A stretch of DNA of 64,000 bases from Halothiobacillus sp. (GTDB taxonomy: Bacteria; Pseudomonadota; Gammaproteobacteria; Halothiobacillales; Halothiobacillaceae). Below are positions 1 through 8,324 of this stretch, piece by piece. Positions within the stretch are counted from its first letter, which is position 1; every line of letters begins with the position of its first letter. A program made the position numbers and the translations under genes. The DNA lies in NCBI GenBank assembly GCA_016278265.1, contig JADQCE010000001.1, positions 496,001-560,000 of the forward strand, written 5' to 3'. Below the pieces are notes generated by a model. That model was given only the letters and a program-made list of their open reading frames with translations, was not told the origin of the DNA and did not search any database.

Positions 1-1042
1 TCTGGTGCGCCAGTGCCAGCGCCGGGGTGGTGCTGCGCGGCTGGACGCGCTTCAATCGCGGCACCCGGGCGCCGCGCACGCGCAGATCCTCGGCCACGGC
101 GGCGCGCAGGGTGGCCAGCGACTGGTAGACCGTGTCGTCTATCGGATCGCCGTTGACCGGGTCAGTCGCTTCCTGCTGATCGTCGATCTCGTCGAGGATG
201 GTGTTGGCGGCGCGGTTGGCATCCGCGCGGGAGGCGTAGTCCGCCTGGGCGGCCTGCTTTGCCGCCCCCACCAGCGCCGCGCGGCGCGTCAGTGCGTGCA
301 CCGCCGCCACGTTGCGCGCCTGTCGGCGCCGGTTGGCGGTGGTCGTGGGTACGCTGGGCGCGTCATCGCCGGCGGAGAACAGGCGCTGGAACTGCCGCAC
401 CGCATTCAGCGCGGTGGTGGCCGACGGGTAGCCCAGCACCTCGTCGAGCAGGTAGGCGGCCATCGCGGCCGGGTCGTCGACCAGCCCGGCGATCGCGGTG
501 GCATGCCGGGTGATCTCGCTCAACACCCGGCTGGTCTCCGTCTGCACGGCACTGACGAAGTACTGCGGCTGGCCATCCACCGAGAACGTCCGGGCGAAGT
601 CCTGCGTGGCCGCCTCGGCCAGCGCATCGGCGCGGGCGTTCACCTGCTCGCCGGTGGCCGGGCTCTCGCCGGGGTACTCCGCCTGGCCCGCCTCGATGAA
701 CTCGATGGTGAAGGTGGCCATGCCACCCTCGCGGGTGGTCTCGCGCACCTGGTAGTCGCGCCCGGTGCAGCGCATCTGGCCGCGATACGGGTGGATCAGC
801 GTGCCGGCGCCGGCATCGAGCGCGTCCATCAGCCGGTCGCGCGCCGCCATGTAGTCCGCCCCCAGGACGAACGCCTCCACCGAGATACGCCGCGCCTTGC
901 GGCCCAGATCCTCGGCGTAGGGTTCGTCCCGGTTCGGGTACTCGTGCAGCGCCACCCGCCGGCCGCCACTCCCGGAAACCGACCGGGTGGCGAACGGCAC
1001 GCCCGCGAACGACGCCTGTTGCAGCTGCTCTCGCCAGCTCAT
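1..1042 (-). CDS. DNA circularisation protein, N-terminal part (Mu gp43/N-like), cut by window start
   Basis: The frame is open from an ATG at 1042 to the window edge with no stop, so the 3' end lies outside. A strong ribosome site (GGAGGGG) sits just before the ATG. The protein starts MSWREQLQQASFAGVPF and has the phage DNA_circ_N pattern: a short N-terminal helix, then 'VALHEYPNRD', 'ARRISVEAFVLG' and 'AARDRLMDALD', followed by a proline/alanine-rich, probably helical region. In Mu-like phages this protein follows the tape measure and belongs to the tail-tip/baseplate region. Here it is next in order after the tape measure gene at 1983-3833, with one reversed gene between. Assignment is by sequence pattern plus gene order. 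Confidence 0.8.
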   Translation of the reverse strand, partial: MSWREQLQQASFAGVPFATRSVSGSGGRRVALHEYPNRDEPYAEDLGRKARRISVEAFVLGADYMAARDRLMDALDAGAGTLIHPYRGQMRCTGRDYQVRETTREGGMATFTIEFIEAGQAEYPGESPATGEQVNARADALAEAATQDFARTFSVDGQPQYFVSAVQTETSRVLSEITRHATAIAGLVDDPAAMAAYLLDEVLGYPSATTALNAVRQFQRLFSAGDDAPSVPTTTANRRRQARNVAAVHALTRRAALVGAAKQAAQADYASRADANRAANTILDEIDDQQEATDPVNGDPIDDTVYQSLATLRAAVAEDLRVRGARVPRLKRVQPRSTTPALALAHQ

Positions 1043-1059
1043 CCACCCCTCCAAACGCA

Positions 1060-1107
1060 GAAAAGCCGCCACCCTGGCGCCCGGAATCGGGGCAGGGTGA
1101 CGGCTTT
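1060..1107 (-). terminator. Leader hairpin with U-run upstream of the DNA circularisation gene
   Basis: On the minus strand a GC-rich hairpin (arms GCCGTCACCCTG and CAGGGTGGCGGC) is followed by TTTT. It lies between the predicted promoter at 1145-1175 and the start codon at 1042. It looks like an intrinsic terminator placed inside the leader. A second, homologous copy lies at 12626-12665 before the capsid gene. Confidence 0.55.
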
Positions 1108-1144
1108 TCGCTGGTGCGTTACGCCTAAATCGTTGTTATCGCGG

Positions 1145-1175
1145 AGTATAGCACCCGGGGTGGCCGCGTCACCAA
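1145..1175 (-). promoter_or_regulatory. Predicted sigma-70 promoter for the DNA circularisation gene
   Basis: The minus strand shows TGCTATACT (extended -10, hexamer at 1145-1150) with a weak TTGGTG at 1170-1175. The spacing is 19 bp, longer than ideal. The sequence just downstream (CGATAAC...TTTAGGCGTAACGC) is shared with the capsid-gene leader, which supports a functional start region. Confidence 0.45.
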
Positions 1176-1231
1176 CCTAGCGAAACGGCGTGGCATGTAT
1201 GGTTGTGCCGGCAGATAAACACAGGGACGAG

Positions 1232-1978
1232 ATGATGACCGAACACGATCCGATGGACCGAGCCTGCCCCTATTGCGGGGTTGTCCTCGACAAACGCCCG
1301 GTGCGGCGCATGAAGTGCCCACACTGCCGCGAGACGATCTATCTCAAGCATCGATGCTGTGACTACAGTCGCCCGAAGGAGCTGATGACAGAGGAAGAGG
1401 CCGAGCGGGTGGATGCGCAGTGGGGGGAGCACCGTGCCGAGGATTATTGGCGGCGAATGGTTGATGGTTTCGAGCCCCAATTCGAGGCCGAACGAAAGCG
1501 GATGCCTGGTGCGCCAGCAAAGGTGATAGCGAAGAACACCCTGGCCGCTATTCTGGCTAGCGATGCATCAGCGTTCGACAAGAAGGGTGCGGCCGGTTAC
1601 ATGGCCAGGCTCCGCAAGCTGGAAGGCGGTGACCCGATGCCTTTCGTTCGCTCCAGGCTTCGATATGAGGCCCAGGAGGTCGCTGAGAACTGGCATCCCG
1701 ACCCGGTTTTTGTGCGGTTGATCGGACCGGACGACGATCGATGGCCGGCGAAATGCCGCAAGCATGCCCGTTACAACTATCGACCTGACGAGATTGGCAG
1801 GCTGGCCGATGTCCCTTGCGGGCCAGAGTGCAAGTGCTGGCTTGAAACGGTGTTCCCCGATGAGATCGCCGGCGTTGACAACGAGGATGCCGAGGAGGAA
1901 CCCGACGGCTACAGCCTTCCTTGGGCCGTGCTTATTCCTGTGGCGCTGCTAGTTGTCGTGGCGTGGATCTTCTTCTGA
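1232..1978 (+). CDS. Zinc-ribbon protein with C-terminal membrane anchor, unknown function (prophage accessory gene)
   Basis: This is the only plus-strand gene within the prophage structural region. The start at 1232 is preferred because GGGACGAG precedes it; an in-frame ATG at 1190 lacks a clear ribosome site. Near the N-terminus lies a two-CxxC zinc ribbon (CPYCG...CPHCR), then a charged helical middle, and a second cysteine/histidine group (CRKHARYN...CGPECKCW). The last 20 residues form a single hydrophobic segment (LPWAVLIPVALLVVVAWIFF), consistent with a tail anchor. I do not recognise a named family. Its reversed direction and own leader between two tail genes suggest a moron expressed from the lysogen. 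Confidence 0.7.
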   Translation: MMTEHDPMDRACPYCGVVLDKRPVRRMKCPHCRETIYLKHRCCDYSRPKELMTEEEAERVDAQWGEHRAEDYWRRMVDGFEPQFEAERKRMPGAPAKVIAKNTLAAILASDASAFDKKGAAGYMARLRKLEGGDPMPFVRSRLRYEAQEVAENWHPDPVFVRLIGPDDDRWPAKCRKHARYNYRPDEIGRLADVPCGPECKCWLETVFPDEIAGVDNEDAEEEPDGYSLPWAVLIPVALLVVVAWIFF

Positions 1979-1982
1979 CCCT

Positions 1983-3833
1983 TCACGGCGCGAGCGTCAT
2001 ACCCGAGTCGATGTCGATATCGAGGTTTTCAGCACTGACGTTCTGCACCCGGGCGCGGCCTTCCTGGTCAATCTTGATGCGCAGGTCACCCTTCATGGTC
2101 TGCTGGTTCCCGGCGCCCTCGTTGATGGCCACGGCGCGCTGGGCCTCGTCGTTGCCGAAGAAGGCGAGCGTGCGGGCGATGCCTTCGCCGATCGCGTCGC
2201 CGATCTTCCGCCCGGTGTCCGTGCCGAGAGCGCCCTGGTCGGTCAGTAGGTTGTCGGAAATCAGCGAGGCGGCCCCGTATCCAGCGAGTCCCGCGCCGGC
2301 TACCGATAGCCCCGCCATGCCGGTCGCGCCGGCACCCATGGCGCCGATGGTTCTCATGTTCGGCGCCGCCCGGAGCATTCGCCATCGGCTTGGTGTCCGG
2401 TACTTGATCGGGTTGCGGGTTTTCCCGGGCACCTTCCCGGCGGGGCCCATGCCTCCGCCAAGGCCGCCACCCGGCATGTTGACCACGTACACGGGCTGCA
2501 CGCCGGCGGCTTCCTCGAGGGCCTTGCCGGCAGCGACACCGCCTCCGAGCCCGCCCAGCTTCCCGCCAAGCCTTTTCATGCCGGCACCGCCCAGCTTCAG
2601 CCCGGCGAAGATGCCCGCCGCACCCAAGGCGCCCCCGGCCATCAGTTCCTTTCCGCTCAGCTTCTGCTCGTCGAGCAGGTACTTGATCGCGTTCTCGATG
2701 GTGTCGTTGATCGGCTGGGCGAACTCGTCGGCCGCTTCGCCAAGGGCGTTCTTGAGCCGGCCGACCTGGTCGACGGAGTTTTCGAGCGCGTCCTCGAGGC
2801 CGCGGCTGATGGTGCCGGCGCTGGCGCCGATCTCCTCGCTCATCTTGCGCGCCCGGGGGATCGCGTCACCGGAGAGCAGGGCACGCAGGCCACGGATGGT
2901 GTCCTGGTCGGACTTGCCGAATGCGGCCTCGATGGCCTTGTCGCGGTTGATGTCGCTGTCGAGCGACTGGTAGCGCTTGGCGATGTCGTCCAGCACGTCG
3001 AAGGCGGCGCGGCGCTCGCCCTCGGCATCGTAGAAGTTCACTCCGGTGGCCTTGGCCGCGTTCTGCAGGTACTTCTGGTTGGTGAACAGACGCAGGGTGG
3101 AGTCGGCCAGGGTGGCCAGCCGCTCGGGGTTCTTCTCGATCATCGAGAGCTGCTCGATGAAGCCCAACGTGTCCTCGAACGACAGGCCCGCTGTCTTCGC
3201 GTTGACGCCGACGCGGGCGAAGATATTGGACAGGTCCTCGAGCTCGGCATTGCCCAGGCGGCCGGCGACGGTCATCTGGTCGATCAGCTCGACGGCCTTG
3301 CGCGGCTGCGATAGGTCGAAGTCGAAGGCCTCGCCGGCGACGGTCAGCGAGTTGGCCAGGATCTCCGCCCGGGAACCGGTGACGGCCATGGCCGGGTTGA
3401 TCGCCTTGATGGTGGTCAGCGACTGATCCCACGTCATGCCTGCCTGGATCAGCTGGTTGAAGCCGTTGAGCAGGGAGTCGAACGACTGGCCGGTCTCCTC
3501 GCTCATGTCGTGCAGATCCTGCCGCAGGCGGTTGGCCATCTCGCGGGTGGCCCCGGCGGTCTGGCGGATCTGGATCAGCCGCTTGTCGATTTTCGCGGAG
3601 TTGATGCCGGCCTGGACGCTCTTGTAGGCCACGCCGGCGCCGACAATCATCCCGGTGTAGCGGCTGCCGAGCATGTCCATGCCCCGGCCCAGCGACGTGG
3701 TCGCCCGGGACAGCGCGGACAGGTCCCGTCGCCCCTGCCGCGAGAAATGCTGCAGGGACCGGGAGTACCGACGAGCCTGCCGGTCGAGATCCCCCGACAT
3801 CGACAGGATGATATTGGCGTTCGCGTCACTCAT
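1983..3833 (-). CDS. Phage tail tape measure protein (TP901-type core)
   Basis: This 616-residue protein should set tail length and act in tail assembly. It has a long helical N-terminal half typical of TP901-family tape measures, including segments such as 'IRQTAGATREMANRLRQDL' and 'FNQLIQAGMTWDQSLTTI'. Glycine/alanine-rich hydrophobic stretches follow at about residues 400-435 and 495-530. It lies directly downstream of the frameshifted tail chaperone, whose extended product ends at 3826, so the two overlap by a few bases. At about 600 residues it predicts a relatively short contractile tail for a Mu-like phage. Confidence 0.9.
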   Translation of the reverse strand: MSDANANIILSMSGDLDRQARRYSRSLQHFSRQGRRDLSALSRATTSLGRGMDMLGSRYTGMIVGAGVAYKSVQAGINSAKIDKRLIQIRQTAGATREMANRLRQDLHDMSEETGQSFDSLLNGFNQLIQAGMTWDQSLTTIKAINPAMAVTGSRAEILANSLTVAGEAFDFDLSQPRKAVELIDQMTVAGRLGNAELEDLSNIFARVGVNAKTAGLSFEDTLGFIEQLSMIEKNPERLATLADSTLRLFTNQKYLQNAAKATGVNFYDAEGERRAAFDVLDDIAKRYQSLDSDINRDKAIEAAFGKSDQDTIRGLRALLSGDAIPRARKMSEEIGASAGTISRGLEDALENSVDQVGRLKNALGEAADEFAQPINDTIENAIKYLLDEQKLSGKELMAGGALGAAGIFAGLKLGGAGMKRLGGKLGGLGGGVAAGKALEEAAGVQPVYVVNMPGGGLGGGMGPAGKVPGKTRNPIKYRTPSRWRMLRAAPNMRTIGAMGAGATGMAGLSVAGAGLAGYGAASLISDNLLTDQGALGTDTGRKIGDAIGEGIARTLAFFGNDEAQRAVAINEGAGNQQTMKGDLRIKIDQEGRARVQNVSAENLDIDIDSGMTLAP

Positions 3834-4294
3834 TGAGTGCCCTCAGGGTGGCGACGATCTCCCGCTCGGTCATGGCGAGCAGCTCGGCGCGTGGCCAGTT
3901 AACCTGCGTCCCCAGGCGGGCGATCGCCTTGGTGAACGTCGCCGCCGCCCGCATCAGCTCGCCCCCGCTGCGCCACCTCGGCGGACGCAACCTCCAGTTT
4001 CTGCGCGTCGGTCTGCAGGAGGTGGTAGTCCTCTGGGGTGAGCATCTTTATCTGCCGGAGCGAGAGCGGCCCGGGGATCTCCCCGATCGACTTGACCTGC
4101 TTGCCCAGCACCAGCGCGGCGACCATCGTCGGGCTGGAGAGCAGCTGGTAGCCGTCCGGGGTGGCGACCAGCTTCTCGGACTCGGCGTTGGCCTCGATGA
4201 TGTCGCCGGCGGTGGCGTCCCGCAGGATGGCGTGCCGCTGGGGCTCGCCGTCGAGCTTCAGGCCGGTGCTCAGTTCGGTCTCGATGGTTGCCAT
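3826..4294 (-). CDS. Tail assembly chaperone with -1 frameshift extension (Mu gp41/42-like)
   Basis: The zero frame starts at 4294 and stops at 3899 (131 aa, MATIETELSTGLKLDG...). Its last ~20 residues look like nonsense (RADAGGGDVHQGD). At a run of five G (minus strand of 3962-3966) a -1 shift enters a frame that reads ELMRAAATFTKAIA...LLAMTEREIVATLRALNE and stops at 3826, overlapping the tape measure start. Tail chaperones of tailed phages are classically made as a short form and a -1 frameshifted long form that coat the tape measure. Position and coding quality of the second frame both fit. The exact slip codons (CGG GGG) are inferred. Confidence 0.8.
3962..3967 (-). promoter_or_regulatory. 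Probable -1 ribosomal slip site in the tail chaperone gene
   Basis: The minus strand reads CAG CGG GGG CGA in the zero frame. The five-G run lets a GGG-decoding tRNA re-pair one base back. Upstream coding quality is good in the zero frame and downstream coding quality is good only in the -1 frame. Confidence 0.55.
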
Positions 4295-4647
4295 CAGGAG
4301 ACCTCCTCACAGGTCATGCCGGTGAAGTTGAGGCTGACCTCGCTACCGTTGAGCTCGGCCGGGCCGTCGATCCACGCGTTGCGCAGCAGGTACGTCTTGC
4401 CGGTGTCGGTCTCGAAGACGATGGAGGCATCCGTGATCTGCCCCAGGTCGGTCAGGGAGATGTCGGCGGTGTGGTTGATGCTGCACTGGATGGTCGGCGC
4501 CACCGGGCTTTCCGAGTAGCCATCCACGCCGCGGTCGGACATGGCGGCTTCCCGGGAGACGCCGCCGGGGTTGAGGGTTGCGCCCTCCTTGGAGCGCATG
4601 TCGGTGCCGTTGACCTTGATGAAGGCGCGGCCGGTTACTTGTCCCAT
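4294..4647 (-). CDS. Phage tail tube protein (Mu gpM-like)
   Basis: This 117-residue protein lies immediately downstream of the sheath gene and shares one base with the start of the tail chaperone. The sequence (MGQVTGRAFIKVNGTDM..., 'KEGATLNPGG', 'SINHTADISL') fits the Mu-type tail tube family, which polymerises into the inner tube of contractile tails. Length is normal for the family. Confidence 0.85.
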   Translation of the reverse strand: MGQVTGRAFIKVNGTDMRSKEGATLNPGGVSREAAMSDRGVDGYSESPVAPTIQCSINHTADISLTDLGQITDASIVFETDTGKTYLLRNAWIDGPAELNGSEVSLNFTGMTCEEVS

Positions 4648-4663
4648 GGGTCAGTCTCCTCGG

Positions 4664-6145
4664 TTACAGGCGGAATTGAACGGCGGCGGCGAAGACGCGG
4701 AACTGGTTGATCAGGTCCGGCGGCATCACCGTGTTGATCCGGTTCGGATCGGAGCTGCTACGCACGACCAGCAGGTCTTCCTTGAACTGGTCGAAGTTCT
4801 CGACCAGGCCGGCTTGTTCGAGGTCCCGGAACAGGCCCAGCAGTTCGGCACGGATCACGTTGGGCGTGACCACGGCCTGACCCGGCGCGAAGGCGGTGCC
4901 ATCGTCGGCCAGCTTGTGGCGCGGGTAGCGCATGGCGATGCGCGCCCGGGTGGCGTAGCGCACGTAATCCACCGTCCACTTGGTGTTCAGGTCGAGGTAG
5001 CTGATGTCCTCGATGCCGGCGGCGTTGGTCTGGTAGTTGGTGATCACCCGCTCGATCAGCACCCGGCCGCCGTCGTCGACAGTGAAGGTGGCGATGCCGT
5101 CGTGCAGCAGCAGGTCGCGTTCCTCGCGGGTAAACCGGGAGGCCGGCGGCGGGGGCAGCAGGCCGTCGATCGCCAGCGTCTGGAACGGGCGGGCCGGGTC
5201 GATCGCGCCGTGGTACTCGACCACGCCGGCCAGCGCCGCCGCCCAGATCCACGGCGGGTTGGGGGCATCAGCGGCGCCCATGGTGGTGACGTGCGGGCTG
5301 TTGCGACCGTCGCTCCAGGTGCCCAGCTCGGCGTGCGTGCCGGCGAGACCGGTGAAGACGTGGCCGGTCTTCTGCTCCAGCGGCCCCCAGCGGTCCTGCA
5401 GCTCGGTCTCCAGCGCCGTCATGTTGGCGTCGTCGGTCCAGCCGCTGACGATGGTGTAGTACTGGGTATCGCCGATCGCGGCCAGTGCCAGGGAAATATC
5501 CGGGTTGGCGGTGCCGCTGTCCATGTCGGTTATGGCCAGGGTCACGCCGCCCGGCAGGGATTCGCCCTGGTAGTAGTTGGCGCGGATGTCGATGTCGTTG
5601 CCCGCCTCGCCGGCGTTGCGCGCGGTGATGTCCACCTCGTTGGTGTTGGTGGCGTTGACGGCGGCGGTTACCGGCAGGTCGGTCTTCGCGTTGATGGCGT
5701 CGACCACGGCCTGGGTGATCGCGTCCTGCTGGTCCGCGGCGGTGACGCCCACACGCACCCGGTGGCCGGCGATGTAGAGCGCCAGCGTGCCGGAGGCGGT
5801 GGCCGTGCCGGTCACGGTGATCTTGCCGGTGGCGGCGGCGGCAGCGGCGTCGTCATCCAGGGCGACGGCCCACACCTCGGAAGTGCGGTTGACCGCGCGC
5901 AGGGCCTTGAGCATGCCGGCGATCTGCGAGCCGCGGCCGAAAAAGCCCTCGCCCTGTTCGCCGTCGAGCACCTGCACCGGGGTTTCGGCGTCGACCGAGC
6001 CGCCGGTGAGGCGCTGGCCGAGCACCAGCACCTTGCGCGGCATGCCGGGCAGGCCCTGAACGGCGAGACTGTTGTCGATCTCGATGTACTGGCCCGGTGT
6101 GCGGATGTCGACCGGGATCTCGTTGAAGCTGACGTTGTCCGGCAT
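4664..6145 (-). CDS. Phage contractile tail sheath protein (Mu gpL-like)
   Basis: This 493-residue protein is the outer contractile sheath subunit. The N-terminus (MPDNVSFNEIPVDIRTPGQYIEIDNS) and 'RKVLVLGQRLTGGS' are typical of Mu-like sheaths. The C-terminus, 'DLEQAGLVENFDQFKEDLLVVR' followed by 'LINQFRVFAAAVQFRL', fits the conserved sheath end. Tube and sheath adjacency shows the phage has a contractile (myovirus) tail. Confidence 0.92.
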   Translation of the reverse strand: MPDNVSFNEIPVDIRTPGQYIEIDNSLAVQGLPGMPRKVLVLGQRLTGGSVDAETPVQVLDGEQGEGFFGRGSQIAGMLKALRAVNRTSEVWAVALDDDAAAAAATGKITVTGTATASGTLALYIAGHRVRVGVTAADQQDAITQAVVDAINAKTDLPVTAAVNATNTNEVDITARNAGEAGNDIDIRANYYQGESLPGGVTLAITDMDSGTANPDISLALAAIGDTQYYTIVSGWTDDANMTALETELQDRWGPLEQKTGHVFTGLAGTHAELGTWSDGRNSPHVTTMGAADAPNPPWIWAAALAGVVEYHGAIDPARPFQTLAIDGLLPPPPASRFTREERDLLLHDGIATFTVDDGGRVLIERVITNYQTNAAGIEDISYLDLNTKWTVDYVRYATRARIAMRYPRHKLADDGTAFAPGQAVVTPNVIRAELLGLFRDLEQAGLVENFDQFKEDLLVVRSSSDPNRINTVMPPDLINQFRVFAAAVQFRL

Positions 6146-6148
6146 GGC

Positions 6149-6319
6149 TTATTTCTCCTGCTTGCGGGGCGGCTGGGCCTGCTCGACGTCGCCGTCGCGC
6201 AGGCGGCGCCGCCAGTAGGTGGTGAGCGTGACTTTCTCGCCGCGCTCGGGCAGTGGCTTGCGGGTGGCCGGGTCGAGTACCCGGATGCCCTTGCGGGGCT
6301 TGAGCTTGATGGTCTGCAT
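6149..6319 (-). CDS. Small DUF2635 tail-region protein (Mu gp38-like)
   Basis: This is a 56-residue protein starting at an ATG at 6319 with AGGAGA upstream. The sequence (MQTIKLKPRKGIRVLDPATRKPLPERGE) matches the DUF2635 pattern. In Mu-like phages this tiny gene sits just before the sheath gene, as here. Its role is unknown. Confidence 0.8.
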   Translation of the reverse strand: MQTIKLKPRKGIRVLDPATRKPLPERGEKVTLTTYWRRRLRDGDVEQAQPPRKQEK

Positions 6320-6329
6320 GCGGCGTCTC

Positions 6330-6875
6330 CTATGTCTGGATGTCGTCCTGGGCGTCCGGCGGGTTGGTGTAGTCCTCGTCTTCGGCCCACGTCTGGTGGT
6401 GCTCCGGCGTGAACGGCGGGATGTCCATGTCCACGTGCACCAAGTTGAGGTCGGCCAGCACCTTGAGGCTGTCGGGCGTGAGCTCGACGGGGCCGAAGTC
6501 GAGATCCACGGCCACCCAGCCATACGGGTGATCGATCTGCATGCTCTGCTTCCAGCGCACGGGGCGGACCTGCACGCCCTTGACCCGCTCGCAGAAGTCG
6601 CGCATCTCGTCGATCATCGCGAGCTCGGCCTCCTCGATCTCCTCGCCGGTGGCCTTCTCGCCCAGCTGGATCTGCCCGACGAGCACGGCGCCGAAGTGCT
6701 CCGCGTAGCGCTCGATCTGGGCCTGCCCCTCGCAGAGCAGCGTCCAGACGCCGGCCTCGAGGTCGGAATGCTTGCGGCGGGCGAACTCCTGGTAGGAGCG
6801 AGTTACTACCCGGCCCGGTACCTGGGCGGCCATGGTGTCCGCGAGGATCTTGAGGAAGACGCCGATGGTGCTCAC
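6330..6875 (-). CDS. Probable tail terminator/DUF1834-type protein (Mu gp37-like)
   Basis: This is a 181-residue protein in the position of Mu gp37, directly upstream of the DUF2635 gene. It has no signal peptide or membrane segment. It has an acidic helical centre and a C-terminal part with 'DLDFGPVELTPDS' and a proline/aspartate-rich tail. It overlaps the start of its upstream neighbour's end by 4 bp. The role is assigned from gene order more than from clear motifs. Confidence 0.6.
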   Translation of the reverse strand: MSTIGVFLKILADTMAAQVPGRVVTRSYQEFARRKHSDLEAGVWTLLCEGQAQIERYAEHFGAVLVGQIQLGEKATGEEIEEAELAMIDEMRDFCERVKGVQVRPVRWKQSMQIDHPYGWVAVDLDFGPVELTPDSLKVLADLNLVHVDMDIPPFTPEHHQTWAEDEDYTNPPDAQDDIQT

Positions 6876-7369
6876 AGGCCCACCTCCTTGATGCCGTCAC
6901 GCACGCCGGCGCGTACTAGCTCGGTGAGGCGGTCGCGCTTGGCGTCGAGTGCCGGACGCATGTAGGGCTGCGCCGGCGTGCCGTGTTGCTGGATGCTGCG
7001 GGCGATGACGAACGCGAGATCCCGCTCGTCCATGGCCTCGTCGTAGGGCGAGATCCGGCGGGTGCGGATCCAGTCGATCAGCGGTTCGATCGGCGGCATC
7101 GGGCCGCCCGGCTCGCGGCCGAGCTCCATCACGTCACCATGGCGAACCGTCGGGCCGACCTCGATGGTCATGGGGCCGGTGAAGCGGTGGCCGATGGAGT
7201 TGGTGAGCGTGCTCTCGGCCTTGGGTGCGCGGCGGCGGCCCTCCCGGGCGATCTCGATGGCACCGCGCTCCAGCTCGCGCACCGCCCGGCGACGGACGGC
7301 AGCCGGCGAGCGTTCAACGGCTCGGCGCGCCTGCCGGTCACGGATCTCGAAGTTCAGCCGCATCGTCAT
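6872..7369 (-). CDS. Phage virion morphogenesis/minor tail protein (HK97 gp10 or Mu G type)
   Basis: This is a 165-residue protein (start ATG 7369). It is basic at the N-terminus with many RR pairs and then has 'LTNSIGHRF...IEVGP' and 'PYMRPALDAKRDRL'. These are hallmarks of phage virion morphogenesis proteins that join head and tail. It is translationally coupled (4-bp overlaps) to both neighbours, 7366-7971 and 6330-6875. Confidence 0.7.
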   Translation of the reverse strand: MTMRLNFEIRDRQARRAVERSPAAVRRRAVRELERGAIEIAREGRRRAPKAESTLTNSIGHRFTGPMTIEVGPTVRHGDVMELGREPGGPMPPIEPLIDWIRTRRISPYDEAMDERDLAFVIARSIQQHGTPAQPYMRPALDAKRDRLTELVRAGVRDGIKEVGL

Positions 7370-7971
7370 GCCCGTCTCCCGAATTCGTCCATCAGTTGCT
7401 GGTAGAGCGCCGCCGGGGTGCCGTTCTTCGGCCCCTGGGTGACGCCGTCGCGCATCTGCACCGGCTTGCCGATGTTGCGCAGGCTCATTTCCTTCATGGC
7501 CTCGGCCTGGGCGCGCAGGATCAGCAGGCCACGATCGGCGGCGCGGATGGTGGTGTCGCCGGCCGTTTCCGAGATCACGTGCTGCGCCACGTAGGTGACC
7601 GGGCAGGCGGCGCCGTAGCGTGTGACCTGGGCGACGGTCGGGGCCGGGCGGAAGACCACCCACGGCTGGCTGCCGTCGTGCTCGGCGGACAGGCGCGGGC
7701 GGCGGCCGGTATAGGCCGGGTCCCACGGCTTGGTGTCCGGGGTGGCCCAGCTCGACGAGTGAACGCGGACGAGATCCGCCGGGGCGGCATAACGATCGGT
7801 GCCGGCCTCGACGGTCAGGGAGGTGCGAACCAGCCGGGGGCGCACGTCCGTGAGCGCCTCGGCGGCGACGTCGACGAAGCGGTCGAAGTCGGCCGGGTCG
7901 AAGACGTTGGCCGCGTCCTGCAGGGAGGCGGTCAGGTCGGTGGTCAGGCTGGTGCGGCTCATGTCGCTCAT
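7366..7971 (-). CDS. Head-tail connector-like protein, family uncertain
   Basis: This 201-residue soluble protein lies between the lysis cassette and the morphogenesis protein, where Mu carries its DUF1320 protein gp36. The N-terminus (LTTDLTASLQDAANVFDPADFDRFV) and 'YAAPADLVRVHSSSW' resemble neck/adaptor proteins that pack as a ring under the portal. Both ends overlap neighbours by 4 bp. Function is inferred from position. Confidence 0.5.
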   Translation of the reverse strand: MSDMSRTSLTTDLTASLQDAANVFDPADFDRFVDVAAEALTDVRPRLVRTSLTVEAGTDRYAAPADLVRVHSSSWATPDTKPWDPAYTGRRPRLSAEHDGSQPWVVFRPAPTVAQVTRYGAACPVTYVAQHVISETAGDTTIRAADRGLLILRAQAEAMKEMSLRNIGKPVQMRDGVTQGPKNGTPAALYQQLMDEFGRRA

Positions 7972-8324
7972 GTCGTCAGCATCCAGACGGAAACGCCCAC
8001 GAGCGTGCTGCTCGCGACGCTCATTACCCCGCCGATCACGGCGACAACGGCCCAGCGGGAGATGCCCCAGCGCAGGGCGTCGGCGGCGGCATGGCTCTGG
8101 TGGAACTGCTCGAGGGAACGGATGCGGCGCTCGTGGTCGTCCAGCTCCTCGCCCATGCGGCCCTGGCCAGACCGGATGGCCTTCATGTCGGTGTCCACGC
8201 GCACCAGGTCGCGGAAAGCTCTAACCAGGTCCTTCACGTCGGCGCGAATGCCGGCGACCTCGTTGCGGACGCTCTCCACTCGCTCCTCGAGGGCGCGGAC
8301 AATGCCGTCTTCACTGCTGCTCAT
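7968..8324 (-). CDS. Coiled-coil protein with C-terminal membrane segment (XhlA/holin-associated type)
   Basis: This is a 118-residue protein. Residues ~10-75 are a charged heptad-like helix (LEERVESVRNEVAGIRADVKDL...), followed by one membrane segment (AVVAVIGGVMSVASSTLVGV). This layout matches haemolysin XhlA-like phage membrane proteins that work with holins. It sits next to Rz/Rz1 and the transglycosylase, supporting a lysis role. Confidence 0.6.
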   Translation of the reverse strand: MSSSEDGIVRALEERVESVRNEVAGIRADVKDLVRAFRDLVRVDTDMKAIRSGQGRMGEELDDHERRIRSLEQFHQSHAAADALRWGISRWAVVAVIGGVMSVASSTLVGVSVWMLTT